DNA of 41,657 nt from Phycisphaerae bacterium. GTDB taxonomy: Bacteria; Planctomycetota; Phycisphaerae; Phycisphaerales; UBA1924. The stretch lies in assembly GCA_030426395.1 (NCBI GenBank), contig JAUHYE010000017.1, positions 1 to 41,657 of the forward strand, read 5' to 3'. Below the pieces are notes generated by a model, which saw only the letters and a program-made list of their open reading frames with translations, was not told the origin of the DNA and made no database searches. The position numbers and the translations under genes were made by a program. Below, piece by piece: positions 15,467 through 24,958 of this stretch. Position 1 is the stretch's first letter, and each line of letters opens with the position of its first letter.

Positions 15467-16426
15467 TCAGCCCGCGCTGCGAGAGCGGGCGGCGGCGGCC
15501 ATGGCTCGCGCCCGGGCACGCTCTGGGCTCACCGGCTCGCCCGTGCGAGTGCGGTTCTCACGGAAGAACCGGCTGGGCCGCTCGTCGGTGAGCTGCGAGT
15601 TCAGCCGCGTGATCGCCTCATCGACGATCTGGCGGACACGCTCGCGGCTGAGGCCCACGCGCTCAGCCACCTGCTTCAGGGTGAGCGGGTCTCGGCCATC
15701 GAGCCCGAAGCGGGCGTTGAGGATGGCGGCCTCGCGGTCGTCGATGGTCTCCATCAGACGTCGGAGGGTGGCCAGCTCGTCGGCTTGCAGCGGGGTCTCG
15801 GAGGGCGGGTCGTACCGATCGTCGGCCACGACCTCGGACAAGCCTGGGGTGTCGTCGTCGCCGGTAGCCGATTGGGTCTGGGCGCGTGTGGCACGGATGG
15901 CCCGGCGGATGGCGCGGACCTTCTTGACGGGCAGGTCCATGGCGTCGGCGATCTGCTCGATGGAGGGGGCAAAGCCCGTCTCGCCCTCGAGCTCGCGGGA
16001 GACCTGACGCATCCGGGAGATCAGCTCGACCATGTAGGCCGGCACGTGGATCGGCCGCGAGGCGTTGATCAGGGCCCGCTTGATGGCCTGCTTGATCCAC
16101 CACGAGGCGTACGTGCTGAAGCGGGCGCCCTGGTCGGGGTCGAAGCCCTCAACGGCCCGCATGAGCCCGATGTTGCCTTCCTCGATCAGGTCCGAGAGGA
16201 CCAGGCCGCGGTTGGCGAAGTTCTTGGCGATGGCAACCACGAGCCGAAGGTTGGCCCGGATCATGCGCTCGCGTGCCTCGGGGCAGCTCTCGCGCTGGAT
16301 CCGATAACCCAGCTCGCGCTCCTCCTCGGCTGTGAGCAGCGGCGTCCGCTTGATCTCGTCTAAATAGAGTTGGAGTTCGGAGCGCACCCCGGACCCCAGG
16401 CTCTGGTTATTGGCAATAGCACTCAT
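15467..16426 (-). CDS. Sigma-70 family RNA polymerase sigma factor, group 1/2 type
   Basis: Protein of 319 residues with sigma regions in order: 1.2 (LQLYLDEIKRTPLLTAEEE), 2 (MIRANLRLVVAIAKNFANRG, LSDLIEEGNIGLMRAVEGFD, FSTYASWWIKQAIKRAL), 3 (RPIHVPAYMVELISRM onwards) and 4 with its helix-turn-helix (LTLKQVAERVGLSRERVRQI). Region 1.1 and the long non-conserved insert of RpoD are absent, so it is either a small primary sigma factor or an RpoS/SigB-like group 2 factor; Phycisphaerae genomes often hold several such copies. The C-terminal ~40 residues are Arg/Ala-rich and variable. It would direct promoter recognition for broad gene sets. Confidence 0.9.
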   Translation of the reverse strand: MSAIANNQSLGSGVRSELQLYLDEIKRTPLLTAEEERELGYRIQRESCPEARERMIRANLRLVVAIAKNFANRGLVLSDLIEEGNIGLMRAVEGFDPDQGARFSTYASWWIKQAIKRALINASRPIHVPAYMVELISRMRQVSRELEGETGFAPSIEQIADAMDLPVKKVRAIRRAIRATRAQTQSATGDDDTPGLSEVVADDRYDPPSETPLQADELATLRRLMETIDDREAAILNARFGLDGRDPLTLKQVAERVGLSRERVRQIVDEAITRLNSQLTDERPSRFFRENRTRTGEPVSPERARARAMAAAARSRSAG

Positions 16427-16729
16427 CTACATCCCACCTTTCGCGATGTGCCCCCACGAAAACAGATTCGGAGCACACCGTCCTCCTACCACGTATTCGT
16501 CCGTCAGCCGCATCGGATTCATCGAGCCACCGCGCAATCGGCTCAAATCCGAACGGACGTACGGACTCCGACGAGGTCGGATTCACCCAACAGGCGAAAA
16601 TACTCCGCCTTTGCCGAAGCCCGTCTTGCCTCTCTCCTCAAAGAAGCGCGGGTTGCGGCGACAGCGAACGCGGGTGAGACTTCCTCCGGCACTATGCTAC
16701 ACGGAAGCCAGGGGGGTCTGCAAGGCTAA
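16427..16729. other. Divergent intergenic region without a recognised gene
   Basis: About 300 bases separate the divergent sigma factor and UVR-motif genes. Both upstream regions and promoters must lie here, but no box pair stands out. AAGG four bases before the ATG at 16730 is the likely ribosome site of the plus-strand gene. Composition is slightly lower in GC than the flanking genes. No repeat or RNA is seen. Confidence 0.4.
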
Positions 16730-17533
16730 ATGGACCACATAAACGCGAAATCATCGATGAACCGGGACATATCGGACATTCTGGATGACTGGCCGTTTGA
16801 TCGGACCAGGCCGAACATCCGCCTGATCCAGCGCGAGGACGGCGAGCCTTTGCTCCAGGTACGACTGGACTTAGGGCTTCTGCAGATGTTCGTGGACGGC
16901 CGGCCAGACGGGCGTTCGCCGCATGGTTATAGGAGCTTGCTCGAGTATTACGAAAGTTTGGTTGACGACGCCGAGATGCTCGCCGAAGAGGGCGAGGGCA
17001 CCGGCGAATTCGATCTGTCACCCGAAGACTGCAAACTGCTGCGCGAGGAGGCTGCCCAGTACTACCACCGATACGTGGCCCTGCTGGTGCTCAACGACTT
17101 CGACGGTGTCATCCGCGACACGGGACGAAACCTGCGGCTGATCGAGTTCCTCCAGAAGTTCGCCCGCGAGGAGAGCGACCAGCGGTCGATGATCCACTAC
17201 CGGCCGTTCATCATCACCGTGCGAACGAGGGCGCTGGCCGGGCAGATGATCCGGGCGAACGAGACCAAGGCCGCCGTGGCGATGATCGACGAGGGGCTCG
17301 ACGCCCTGCAGCAGGCGTTCGCCGAGACGGGCGAGCCCGAGGCGTTCGAGGCATCGGCGGAGCGTCGGACGCTCGCGGGCATGCGAGAGGCCATCCAACC
17401 CAAACTCATGCCCAGCCAGTCGGCCGAACTCGAATCTCGCCTGGAGCGCGCGCTCGAAGCCGAGAATTACGAGTTGGCCGCGATCCTGCGGGACGAGATC
17501 AAGTCGCTTCGCGATCGCCCGCCAAAGGCCTGA
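16730..17533 (+). CDS. UVR-motif protein of unknown role
   Basis: Protein of 267 residues. The N-terminal ~90 residues contain IRLIQREDGEPLLQVRLDLGLLQMFVDGRPDGR, and the middle is helical and acidic. The C-terminal ~30 residues (LESRLERALEAENYELAAILRDEIKSL) match the UvrB/UvrC (UVR) coiled-coil motif, which mediates protein pairing in UvrB, UvrC and McsA/ClpC-type proteins. There is no nuclease or helicase domain, so it is not UvrB or UvrC. The protein is widespread in this style in planctomycetes, but no function is known to me. The start at 16730 has AAGG upstream; an internal ATG at 16757 is possible. The CCA-adding enzyme begins 5 bases after its stop, so they are co-transcribed. Confidence 0.75.
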   Translation: MDHINAKSSMNRDISDILDDWPFDRTRPNIRLIQREDGEPLLQVRLDLGLLQMFVDGRPDGRSPHGYRSLLEYYESLVDDAEMLAEEGEGTGEFDLSPEDCKLLREEAAQYYHRYVALLVLNDFDGVIRDTGRNLRLIEFLQKFAREESDQRSMIHYRPFIITVRTRALAGQMIRANETKAAVAMIDEGLDALQQAFAETGEPEAFEASAERRTLAGMREAIQPKLMPSQSAELESRLERALEAENYELAAILRDEIKSLRDRPPKA

Positions 17534-17538
17534 CCGGC

Positions 17539-18891
17539 ATGGCAGAACACGACCAGGACCACGACTCGCCCTTGGCGCGACAGGCCGCGATGGCCGTGGT
17601 AACGCACCTGCGCGGGCAGGGGCACGAGGCGTGCTTCGCTGGTGGTTGCGTGCGCGACGAGTTGCTCGGCCTGCAACCGGGGGACTACGACGTGGCAACG
17701 GATGCCACGCCCGATCGCCTGGAGAGCCTGTTCAGAGGGGCCCGCCTCGTGGGCGCGAAGTTTGGGGTGGTGCAAGTCCGCAAGCTTGGCGTGTGGACCG
17801 AGGTCGCGACGTTTCGCAGCGATGGGTCGTACTCGGACAGCCGGCGGCCCGACGAGGTGACGTTCAGCGATCCGCAGTCGGACGCGGAACGTCGTGATTT
17901 TACGATCAATGCGTTGTTCCTGGATCCGTTGGCCGATCCGGAAAACTGGACAGCGCGACCAAGTGGCGGTGTCATCGAAGGGCGAGTGATCGACCTGGTG
18001 GGCGGGCTCGCGGACCTGAGTGCCGGCGTGCTCCGCGCTGTCGGCGACCCCCACCGCCGCTTGGCTGAAGATCACTTGAGGGCTCTGCGGGCGGTGCGGT
18101 TTGCCGCACGGTTGGGCTTCGAGATCGAGCCCCAGACGGCTCACGCCATCGCCCAGCACGCGGGACAATTGGAAGGCATCAGCAGGGAACGCATCGGCGG
18201 CGAGCTTCGCCGGATGCTCTCGCACGGCACACGGGCGCGGGCGGCTGGCATCATGGAAATGCTCGGGCTCGACGCGTTCGCGCTGCACGAGGAGCACCAC
18301 GGAGCGGGCACGGGCCACTTGCGGCTGGCGAGGCTGCCGGCGACGGCTGATACGCCACTCGCGCTGGCCGCTTGGGAATTGGATCGTGGTCACGGGCTCG
18401 ATCGGGCGGGCGTGGCGGCTACAGCCGCACGGCTGCGAGCGGCGCTGTGCCTGAGTAACGAAGAGCATGGTGCGATCTTGGATTGTCTGAACCGAAGGCT
18501 GGACATCCTCGAAGGGTTTGATGGCCTGAGCAAGGCCGGGCAGAAGCGCCTCGCGGCATCGGCCGGGTTTGAGCCCGCGATGGCCGTCTTGGGATCCGAA
18601 GCGGCCGAATTGGCCCTGGGGGTCCAAAAGCGGATCTCGGCCCTGGCGAACGAGCCGGGGGGGTTGGCGCCAGATCGCTGGGTAACCGGGGCCGACTTGG
18701 TTGAGGCCGGGTGGGATCCAGGGCCGGTTTTTGCTCGGGTATTGGAGAGGCTGTACGACCTCCAATTGGGGGGAGAGGCGACGGATCGCGCGGCTCTGCT
18801 GGAACATCTGGCTAGGCTGGGTGTCGAAGAACATGGATCGGGCCGCGCCGAGGGTGCGGGCCCGAACGAAAACCTGATCGGTCCCGGCTGA
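17539..18891 (+). CDS. cca: CCA tRNA nucleotidyltransferase / poly(A) polymerase family
   Basis: Adds or repairs the 3' CCA of tRNAs. The 450-residue class II nucleotidyltransferase has FAGGCVRDELLG, the metal-binding DYDVATDATP (two catalytic Asp), RRDFTINALFLDP, and the nucleotide-selecting HRRLAEDHLRALRAVRFAARLGF, followed by a helical C-terminal half. It could be a CCA-adding enzyme, an A-adding partner or a poly(A) polymerase; these cannot be separated by eye. It lies 5 bases after the UVR-motif gene. Confidence 0.88.
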   Translation: MAEHDQDHDSPLARQAAMAVVTHLRGQGHEACFAGGCVRDELLGLQPGDYDVATDATPDRLESLFRGARLVGAKFGVVQVRKLGVWTEVATFRSDGSYSDSRRPDEVTFSDPQSDAERRDFTINALFLDPLADPENWTARPSGGVIEGRVIDLVGGLADLSAGVLRAVGDPHRRLAEDHLRALRAVRFAARLGFEIEPQTAHAIAQHAGQLEGISRERIGGELRRMLSHGTRARAAGIMEMLGLDAFALHEEHHGAGTGHLRLARLPATADTPLALAAWELDRGHGLDRAGVAATAARLRAALCLSNEEHGAILDCLNRRLDILEGFDGLSKAGQKRLAASAGFEPAMAVLGSEAAELALGVQKRISALANEPGGLAPDRWVTGADLVEAGWDPGPVFARVLERLYDLQLGGEATDRAALLEHLARLGVEEHGSGRAEGAGPNENLIGPG

Positions 18892-18934
18892 GGCCAGAGC
18901 GCCTGCGAGGCCGGCAGATGGAGGCCCGAAGACA

Positions 18935-20134
18935 ATGAACGCTTACGACAGGAGAGGGCAGGGCCTGATGAACCGCCTGCGCTATGCCATCACGGGTTTG
19001 GTTGCCTTGGTTGCTCTGGCTTTCGTGGTCAGCCCGGCCATCGCCCAGCAGGAACCGGCCAAGGTGTACTACCTCGATGCCGATGGGTGGTACGGCAAGG
19101 ACATCACGTTCACGCCCATGCACGAGGCCTTCGAGGAAGCGCGCGAGCTCGGCGCCGACTACATCATTATCAATGTCGACGTCAACTGGCACCAGCGCGG
19201 CGACCCCGTGCAGGCCGACCTGCCGGACGACTCGGGCATCTTCGACATCTTCGGCATCCGCCCCATTCGCGGGCTGTTCACCGACGAGGGCTTTGCCGAT
19301 TGGGAGAAGAAGCCCAAGGTCGTGTTCTGGGTGAAGAACGCGATGGGCAGTGCGGCGTTCCTGCCTTTCCTTTCGGAGACTATGTACTTTCACCCCGACG
19401 GCCGCATCGGCGGCATCCGTGGCGTGTACCTGCGGTATCAGCAGGGCGACGAGGTGGTGAAGGAGAAGCTTGTGGCCGCCAGCATGGCGACCGCCAAGGG
19501 CATGGTCATCGACTTCGGCTACGAGCCCAAGCTGATCGAGGCGATGGCGCGTGGTGACTACGTGCTGTCGTACCGCCTCGAAGGTGGCCGGCCGGTGTAC
19601 CTGGAGCGGATGCCTCAGAGCACCGATGAGTTCCTACTGACCAACGACGCGCTCGATCGCGACCAGCAGGACAGCATCGCTGACTTGGCCCGCGGCCAGG
19701 GCACGAACTGGCTGACGCTTCGGGCCGATGATGCCCTAGTGCTGGGCGTCTCCAAGGGGACGGCCAAGACGCTCGATGACGTGCTGTTCGAGCTTGGCAT
19801 CTCTCGCAATCACGAGATGATCGGCAACGGCAACAAGATCATGGACGACTGGTCGGCCAGCGTGAAGCGCACCGAGGACGCGCTCGTGCGCCTGTGGCGG
19901 GAGTACCGCGAGATCCGTGTTGACGAGGACGATTGGAACGAACGGCGCCGTGCCCGAGGCCAGCAGCGCGCGAAGCTGCAGCAGATGATTGGGCTGCTCG
20001 AGCGATTCGAGGAGGCAATCGTGCCATGGCAGATTCCAGGCTTCATCCAGGCCGGGTCCCCCGGACAGGTGATTTCTCAGTTTCGCCTGATCATCCAGCG
20101 TCTGGACCTTGAGCAACTGGCCGACGAGCGCTGA
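18935..20134 (+). CDS. Exported ClpP/NfeD-fold protein, first of a tandem pair
   Basis: Protein of 399 residues; GGAGG precedes the ATG at 18935 by 10 bases, and an internal ATG at 18968 is a good alternative directly before the signal peptide (MNRLRYAITGLVALVALAFV). The mature part resembles the ClpP/crotonase-like serine protease fold of NfeD/SppA relatives: EEARELGADYIIINVDVN, then KPKVVFWVKNAMGSAAFLPF with a Ser at the nucleophile position, and later LTLRADDALVLGVSKGTAKTLDDVLFELG, which mirrors the NfeD segment LTLTxxEAxxLGLADG. The C-terminal ~110 residues are helical and charged. The next gene is a paralogue; membrane-associated or periplasmic proteolysis is plausible, but the catalytic Lys is not identified. 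Confidence 0.7.
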   Translation: MNAYDRRGQGLMNRLRYAITGLVALVALAFVVSPAIAQQEPAKVYYLDADGWYGKDITFTPMHEAFEEARELGADYIIINVDVNWHQRGDPVQADLPDDSGIFDIFGIRPIRGLFTDEGFADWEKKPKVVFWVKNAMGSAAFLPFLSETMYFHPDGRIGGIRGVYLRYQQGDEVVKEKLVAASMATAKGMVIDFGYEPKLIEAMARGDYVLSYRLEGGRPVYLERMPQSTDEFLLTNDALDRDQQDSIADLARGQGTNWLTLRADDALVLGVSKGTAKTLDDVLFELGISRNHEMIGNGNKIMDDWSASVKRTEDALVRLWREYREIRVDEDDWNERRRARGQQRAKLQQMIGLLERFEEAIVPWQIPGFIQAGSPGQVISQFRLIIQRLDLEQLADER

Positions 20135-20163
20135 GGCCCGCGAGCCCGAGTGGAGAATCAATC

Positions 20164-21477
20164 ATGATGAAGACTTCAAACAATCTGATCTCGCGCTTGG
20201 CCTGCGGCATGGCGTGCGCGGTGGCGATGTTGGCCTGTGCGCAACTCTCGCTGGCTCTTGACCGCGTGACGCTGAACGATGGCCGCGTGGTCGAGGGCGA
20301 AATCGCCCGCGAACTCAACGGCTCGGTGTGGGTCAAGACCGCCGATGGGCAGACCCAGTTCTTCACGGCTTCTGATGTCCTGCGCATCGAGCGCAACGTC
20401 GAGGCCACTGAGGAAGAGCCCGCCGCGACGCCGGGGGTGACCGATCCATCGCCGAGCGCGAACAGGACGCCGACGGCCAAGCCCGAGAAGCGTGCTGTGT
20501 CGTCCGGTGCGCCTCGTGCAGCCGTGCTGAGCTACGGCGATGCCGATGCTGGCCAGGGCATGGTGGGCACGTACATCACCGCGCAATCCCTGCGGGAGGT
20601 TATCCCGATCCTGGAAGAAGAGAACATCGACATCGTGGTGTTCCGGATTAACTCCGGTGGCGGCGCGGTGCTCGAACTGAACCCGCTCAGCGACGTGCTG
20701 CACAACGAATTCAAGCCCAAGTTCCGCACAGTGGCATGGATCGATTACGCCATCTCGGCAGCATCGCTCACTCCGCACACGCTGTCGGAGCACTACTTCA
20801 TGCGTCGCGGGGCGTACGGCGGCAACACGGCCTGGTTCGGCGCCATGCAGGCGGTGACCGGGCGTGAACTGGAGAACATCCTGTACGACGCCGAGCGTAT
20901 CAGTGAACGCGGCGGCCATGATCCCCGCATCATCCGCGCCATGCAGATCATGGAGCCGCTCTCGGTCGACCTCGATGAGAACGGACGCGTGACGGCGATG
21001 TATCAGAACGAGGAAGGCGAGGTCATCATCAACAAGCAGGGCCGCGTGCTCGCCCTCACCAGCGTGACCGCTCAGCAACTCGGCTTTGCAGATGGCATCG
21101 CCGATACGGTTGATGAACTCGGCAAGGCCATGGGCCTGACCGAGGTGGAGTGGGTCGGTGAAGAGGTCGAGGGGGTGCCCTACCCAGTGTGCAAGGCCGA
21201 GAAGTACCTGCGTCGCTTCCGCGAGCAGACGGCCCGCGACGAGCAGAGCATCAACCAGTACTTCGATGGGTACAACGTCGCGCTGGGCCTGGCTCGTGCG
21301 GCTCAGCCCGACAACCGGGGCAAGTTCATCGGATTTGCCCGCCGCAGCCTGAACCAGATCGTCCGCATGGTCGATAACAACCCGCGTCTGGCGCTCTTCA
21401 TTCTCGGCCGTTCGGTTGAGGACTTCGAGCGTTGGGTGCGTGAGCAGGAACAGATCTTGCGAGACCTGAGCAAGTAA
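20164..21477 (+). CDS. Exported ClpP/NfeD-fold protein, second of a tandem pair
   Basis: Protein of 437 residues; ATG at 20164 with GGAGA 7 bases upstream, then a signal peptide ending near LSLALD. Residues ~32-80 form a small beta domain (RVTLNDGRVVEGEIARELNG) of a kind often fused to planctomycete exported proteins. The protease-like domain runs from ~120: IDIVVFRINSGGGAVLELNP, RTVAWIDYAISAASL with Ser198 at the expected nucleophile position, the block LSEHYFMRRGAYGGNTAWFG, and LALTSVTAQQLGFADGIADTVDEL. The pattern SAA(F/S)L...LSExxYF is shared with the preceding gene, showing that they are paralogues. Likely a periplasmic or membrane-linked NfeD/SppA-like peptidase; NfeD's C-terminal membrane domain is absent. 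Confidence 0.75.
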   Translation: MMKTSNNLISRLACGMACAVAMLACAQLSLALDRVTLNDGRVVEGEIARELNGSVWVKTADGQTQFFTASDVLRIERNVEATEEEPAATPGVTDPSPSANRTPTAKPEKRAVSSGAPRAAVLSYGDADAGQGMVGTYITAQSLREVIPILEEENIDIVVFRINSGGGAVLELNPLSDVLHNEFKPKFRTVAWIDYAISAASLTPHTLSEHYFMRRGAYGGNTAWFGAMQAVTGRELENILYDAERISERGGHDPRIIRAMQIMEPLSVDLDENGRVTAMYQNEEGEVIINKQGRVLALTSVTAQQLGFADGIADTVDELGKAMGLTEVEWVGEEVEGVPYPVCKAEKYLRRFREQTARDEQSINQYFDGYNVALGLARAAQPDNRGKFIGFARRSLNQIVRMVDNNPRLALFILGRSVEDFERWVREQEQILRDLSK

Positions 21478-21502
21478 GCCTGTCAGAATCCAGCAATCCC
21501 GC

Positions 21503-21538
21503 GGGGCCGTTCCTTTTGAGGGGCGGCCCCTGCTCTTT
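21503..21538 (+). terminator. Probable terminator after the NfeD-like pair
   Basis: GGGGCCG (21503-21509) pairs with CGGCCCC (21524-21530) across a 14-base loop, followed by TGCTCTTT, 25 bases after the stop of the second NfeD-like gene. The T-run is imperfect. Confidence 0.55.
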
Positions 21539-21636
21539 GGTCGAATTGCCGGAGCGGTCTATCATGCCCTTCTATGCCGGCTGGGCCAACCCGAGTCGGC
21601 CGCAACTTGACGACGCAGTTCGAGGAGATACTCGCT

Positions 21637-23385
21637 ATGACCACCGCCGCGACCCAGACGGGCCTGGTGCCCGAGGACATCGACGCCACCAAGTGGGACA
21701 ACGTGCGCCCGCTGTTCGACGACCTGGCCGAACGCGAGGTTTCGAGCAAGGCGGAACTCGAGCAGTGGCTGGTCGATCGCAGCGAGTTGGAGGCGGCTTG
21801 CAGCGAGGCGCAGGCCAACCTGTACATCGCGATGACGTGCGACACGGCGAGCGAAAGCAAGCGGACGGCGTACACGAACTTCCTCGAGAACGTCGCACCC
21901 AAGCTCAAGCCGGCGGGCTTTAAGCTGGACCAGCGTCAGGTGGAACTCGCGGAGCAATACGGCCTCGGCGGCGAGCGGTACGAGGTGTTGTCACGCGACG
22001 TGAAGGCCGATGTCGAGCTCTTCCGTGACGAGAACGTGCCGATCCAGACCGAGATCGACAAGGTCGAGCAAACGTACACCGAGACGGTCGGCGCGATGAC
22101 GGTCGAATTCAACGGTGAGGAGAAGACGCTGCCGCAGATGGGCGTGTATCTCCAGGAAACCGACCGCGACGTGCGAGAAAAGGCGTGGCGTGGCATCGCC
22201 GAGCGTCGGCTTCAAGACGCCACGAAGATCAACGGCATCTACGACCGGCTGATCGAGCTGCGCCACCAGATGGCCCGGAACGCCGGGCACGAGGACTTCG
22301 TGGGCTATTCATTCGCGGCGATGCATCGCTTCGACTACACACCCGCGGACTGCAAGGATTTCCACGACGCGGTGGCCAAGGTGGTCGTGCCGTTCAAGCG
22401 CAAGCTGGACGCCCAGCGTCGCGAGAAGATGGGCATCGATCCGCTGCGCCCGTGGGACCTGGCGGTCGATCCCCTCGGCCGCGAGCCGCTCAAACCCTTC
22501 AAGGGCGGTGTGGATATGGTGGCCAAGTCGAAGGCGGCGTTCGAGGCAATCGACCCGAGGCTGGCCAGGATGTTCGCCACTCTTGGTGACGGCAGCAACA
22601 GCAACGGGCCGGCCGATGGGGCTCTGATGGACCTGGACAGCCGCAAGGGCAAGGGCCCGGGCGGTTACCAGTACATGCGTGATCGCGTGCGCCAGCCGTT
22701 CATCTTCATGAACGCCGCTGGGCTGCATCGCGACGTGGAGACCATGGTGCACGAGGCGGGCCACGCGTTCCACAGCATGATGTGCAACGACGAGCCGCTG
22801 CTGCACTACCGCCACAGCCCGATCGAGTTTGCCGAGGTGGCGAGCATGTCGATGGAGTTGCTGAGCATGCCGCACTGGGGCGTGCCCAATGGCTTCTACA
22901 GCGACAAGGCCAACCATGCGCGGGCGATGCGTGAGCAACTCGAGGGCAGCATCTCGATGCTGGCCTGGATCGCGACGATCGACGCGTTCCAGCACTTCAT
23001 CTACAGCAACCCAGGTCACACGCACGAGCAGCGGACCAGGCATTGGCTCGATCTCGATGAGCGCTTCGGCAGCGACGTGTCTTGGGACGGCCTGCAACGC
23101 GAGCGTGAGACGCAGTGGCAGCGGCAGTTGCACCTCTTCAGCCACCCGTTTTATTACATCGAGTATGGCATCGCCCAGCTCGGCTCGCTCCAGCTCTGGA
23201 TGCGTTCGCTCGACGAGGGCGAGGCGGTCGCCATCGACGCGTACCTGCACGCGTTGTCACTGGGCGGCTCGCGGCCGTTGCCCGAGTTGTTCGAGGCGGC
23301 GGGGATCAAGCTGGACTTCTCGGTGGACACGATCGCACGCCTTACCGAACGTGTCGAGGCCGAACTGGCGAAGCTGCCCGAGTGA
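21637..23385 (+). CDS. pepF: M3-family oligoendopeptidase (PepF type)
   Basis: Zinc metallopeptidase that cuts short peptides, presumably in the cytoplasm since no signal peptide is seen. Length 582 from the ATG at 21637, which has GAGGAGA upstream. The zinc site MVHEAGHAFHSM sits at about residue 372, and the third ligand lies in FAEVASMSMELL about 25 residues on. The N-terminal helical half and the C-terminal HLFSHPFYYIEYGIAQLGSLQL segment are typical of the M3B oligoendopeptidase F branch. It is followed 43 bases later by an unrelated M32 metallopeptidase, suggesting a joint peptide-degradation operon. Confidence 0.92.
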   Translation: MTTAATQTGLVPEDIDATKWDNVRPLFDDLAEREVSSKAELEQWLVDRSELEAACSEAQANLYIAMTCDTASESKRTAYTNFLENVAPKLKPAGFKLDQRQVELAEQYGLGGERYEVLSRDVKADVELFRDENVPIQTEIDKVEQTYTETVGAMTVEFNGEEKTLPQMGVYLQETDRDVREKAWRGIAERRLQDATKINGIYDRLIELRHQMARNAGHEDFVGYSFAAMHRFDYTPADCKDFHDAVAKVVVPFKRKLDAQRREKMGIDPLRPWDLAVDPLGREPLKPFKGGVDMVAKSKAAFEAIDPRLARMFATLGDGSNSNGPADGALMDLDSRKGKGPGGYQYMRDRVRQPFIFMNAAGLHRDVETMVHEAGHAFHSMMCNDEPLLHYRHSPIEFAEVASMSMELLSMPHWGVPNGFYSDKANHARAMREQLEGSISMLAWIATIDAFQHFIYSNPGHTHEQRTRHWLDLDERFGSDVSWDGLQRERETQWQRQLHLFSHPFYYIEYGIAQLGSLQLWMRSLDEGEAVAIDAYLHALSLGGSRPLPELFEAAGIKLDFSVDTIARLTERVEAELAKLPE

Positions 23386-23428
23386 TGATCTACGCAAGAA
23401 CTACAACCTTCTGAAAGGATGACAGCCC

Positions 23429-24958
23429 ATGTCGAAGTACGCCGAGTTGTGCGCCTACGGGCGCCGGGGCGCGACACTTAAGTCCATCGCGTCCCTGCTT
23501 GGATGGGACCAGGAGACCTACATGCCCCGCGGCGGCGGCGACGCCCGTGCCGAGCAGATGGCGCTCATGGCGGGCATGATGCACGAGCGCGGCACGTCGC
23601 GCGAACTGGGCGACCTGATCTCGGCGTGTGAGGGCGAGAGCCTGAACGACCAGCAGTCGGCCTGCGTGCGTGAGTTTCGGCGGGACTACGACAAGCGAAC
23701 GAAGCTGCCGCAATCGCTCGTTGAAGAGTTGGCCCGCACGGGCAGCAAGGCCCAGGACGCCTGGAAGGACGCACGCAAGAACAACGACTTCAAGGCGTTC
23801 GCGCCGTGGTTGACCAAGATGGTCGACCTGTCGCGGCAGAAGGCCGAGGCGTATGGTTTCAAGCCCGGCGGTGAGCTGTACGACGCGTTGCTCGACGAGT
23901 ACGAGCCCAACGCAACGGCCAAGGAAGTCGAGGGCGTGTTCACGCCGCTGGGCGAGAAGCTGTCGGCTTTGGTGAAGGAACTCAAGGACTCGGGCGATGC
24001 GCCGAGCGATGGGCCAATCACGATCCATGCGCCCGAGGATCGCCAGCATGCATTGGGCTTGCACGTGCTCAGGGCAATCGGCTTCGACCTGAATGCTGGC
24101 CGGCTGGACATCACGACGCACCCCTTCTGCGAGGGGCTCGCACCGGGCGACACGCGGCTGACGACGCGGTACGACGGGAAGTACTTCCCCGGCGCGCTCT
24201 ATGGCACAATGCACGAGGCCGGGCACGGCATGTACGAGCAGGGCCTGCCCAAGGGTGGCACGCACGACGGGCCGGGTGGCGAGGCGATCCCGAGCTTCGG
24301 CACGCCGCTGGCCGACGATATCTCGCTGGGCATCCACGAGAGCCAGAGCCGGATGTGGGAGAACATGGTCGGGCGCAGCCGGCCGTTCTGGAGTTGGATC
24401 TACAAGGAGGCGTGCGACCAGTTCGCCGAACTCGGGAAGTTCGATCAGGAAGAGGTGTATCGCGCGGTGAACATCGTGCGGCCGTCGTACATCCGGGTCG
24501 AGGCCGACGAGGGCACGTACAACCTGCACGTGATGCTGCGCTTCGGCATCGAGCGGGCGATGATCGCGGGCGACCTGTCGATCGCCGACCTGCCAGGCGC
24601 TTGGAACGAGCGCTTCAAGAAGCTGCTCGGCCTCGACGTGCCCGACGACACGAACGGCTGCCTGCAGGACGTGCACTGGAGCTTCGGGCTCTTCGGCTAC
24701 TTCCCGACGTACACGCTGGGCAACCTGTACGCGGCCCAGTTCTGGCAGACGATCAATAAGGAACTGCCGGGGCTCGAGAGCGACTTCGCCAAGGGCGACT
24801 TCGGGCGGCTGAAGACCTGGCTGAACGAGAACATCCACGCGCACGGCAGGCGGTACAGTGCGGGCGAGTTGTGCGAGAAGGTGACGGGCAAGCCGCTGGC
24901 GTCGCAGCCGCTGATGGACTACCTGGGTGGCAAGCTGCGTGAGGTGTACAAGCTCTAG
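23429..24958 (+). CDS. M32-family carboxypeptidase (Taq type)
   Basis: Metal-dependent carboxypeptidase of 509 residues, full length for the family. Diagnostic motifs in order: TTHPFCEG, TMHEAGHGMYEQG (HExxH near residue 261), SLGIHESQSRMWEN, IRVEADEGTYNLHVMLRFGIE, and GYFPTYTLGNLYAAQ. Together these define carboxypeptidase Taq. It releases C-terminal residues from peptides in the cytoplasm. GAAAGGA lies upstream of the start. Its TAG shares the palindrome CTAG with the stop of the convergent 66-residue gene. Confidence 0.95.
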   Translation: MSKYAELCAYGRRGATLKSIASLLGWDQETYMPRGGGDARAEQMALMAGMMHERGTSRELGDLISACEGESLNDQQSACVREFRRDYDKRTKLPQSLVEELARTGSKAQDAWKDARKNNDFKAFAPWLTKMVDLSRQKAEAYGFKPGGELYDALLDEYEPNATAKEVEGVFTPLGEKLSALVKELKDSGDAPSDGPITIHAPEDRQHALGLHVLRAIGFDLNAGRLDITTHPFCEGLAPGDTRLTTRYDGKYFPGALYGTMHEAGHGMYEQGLPKGGTHDGPGGEAIPSFGTPLADDISLGIHESQSRMWENMVGRSRPFWSWIYKEACDQFAELGKFDQEEVYRAVNIVRPSYIRVEADEGTYNLHVMLRFGIERAMIAGDLSIADLPGAWNERFKKLLGLDVPDDTNGCLQDVHWSFGLFGYFPTYTLGNLYAAQFWQTINKELPGLESDFAKGDFGRLKTWLNENIHAHGRRYSAGELCEKVTGKPLASQPLMDYLGGKLREVYKL

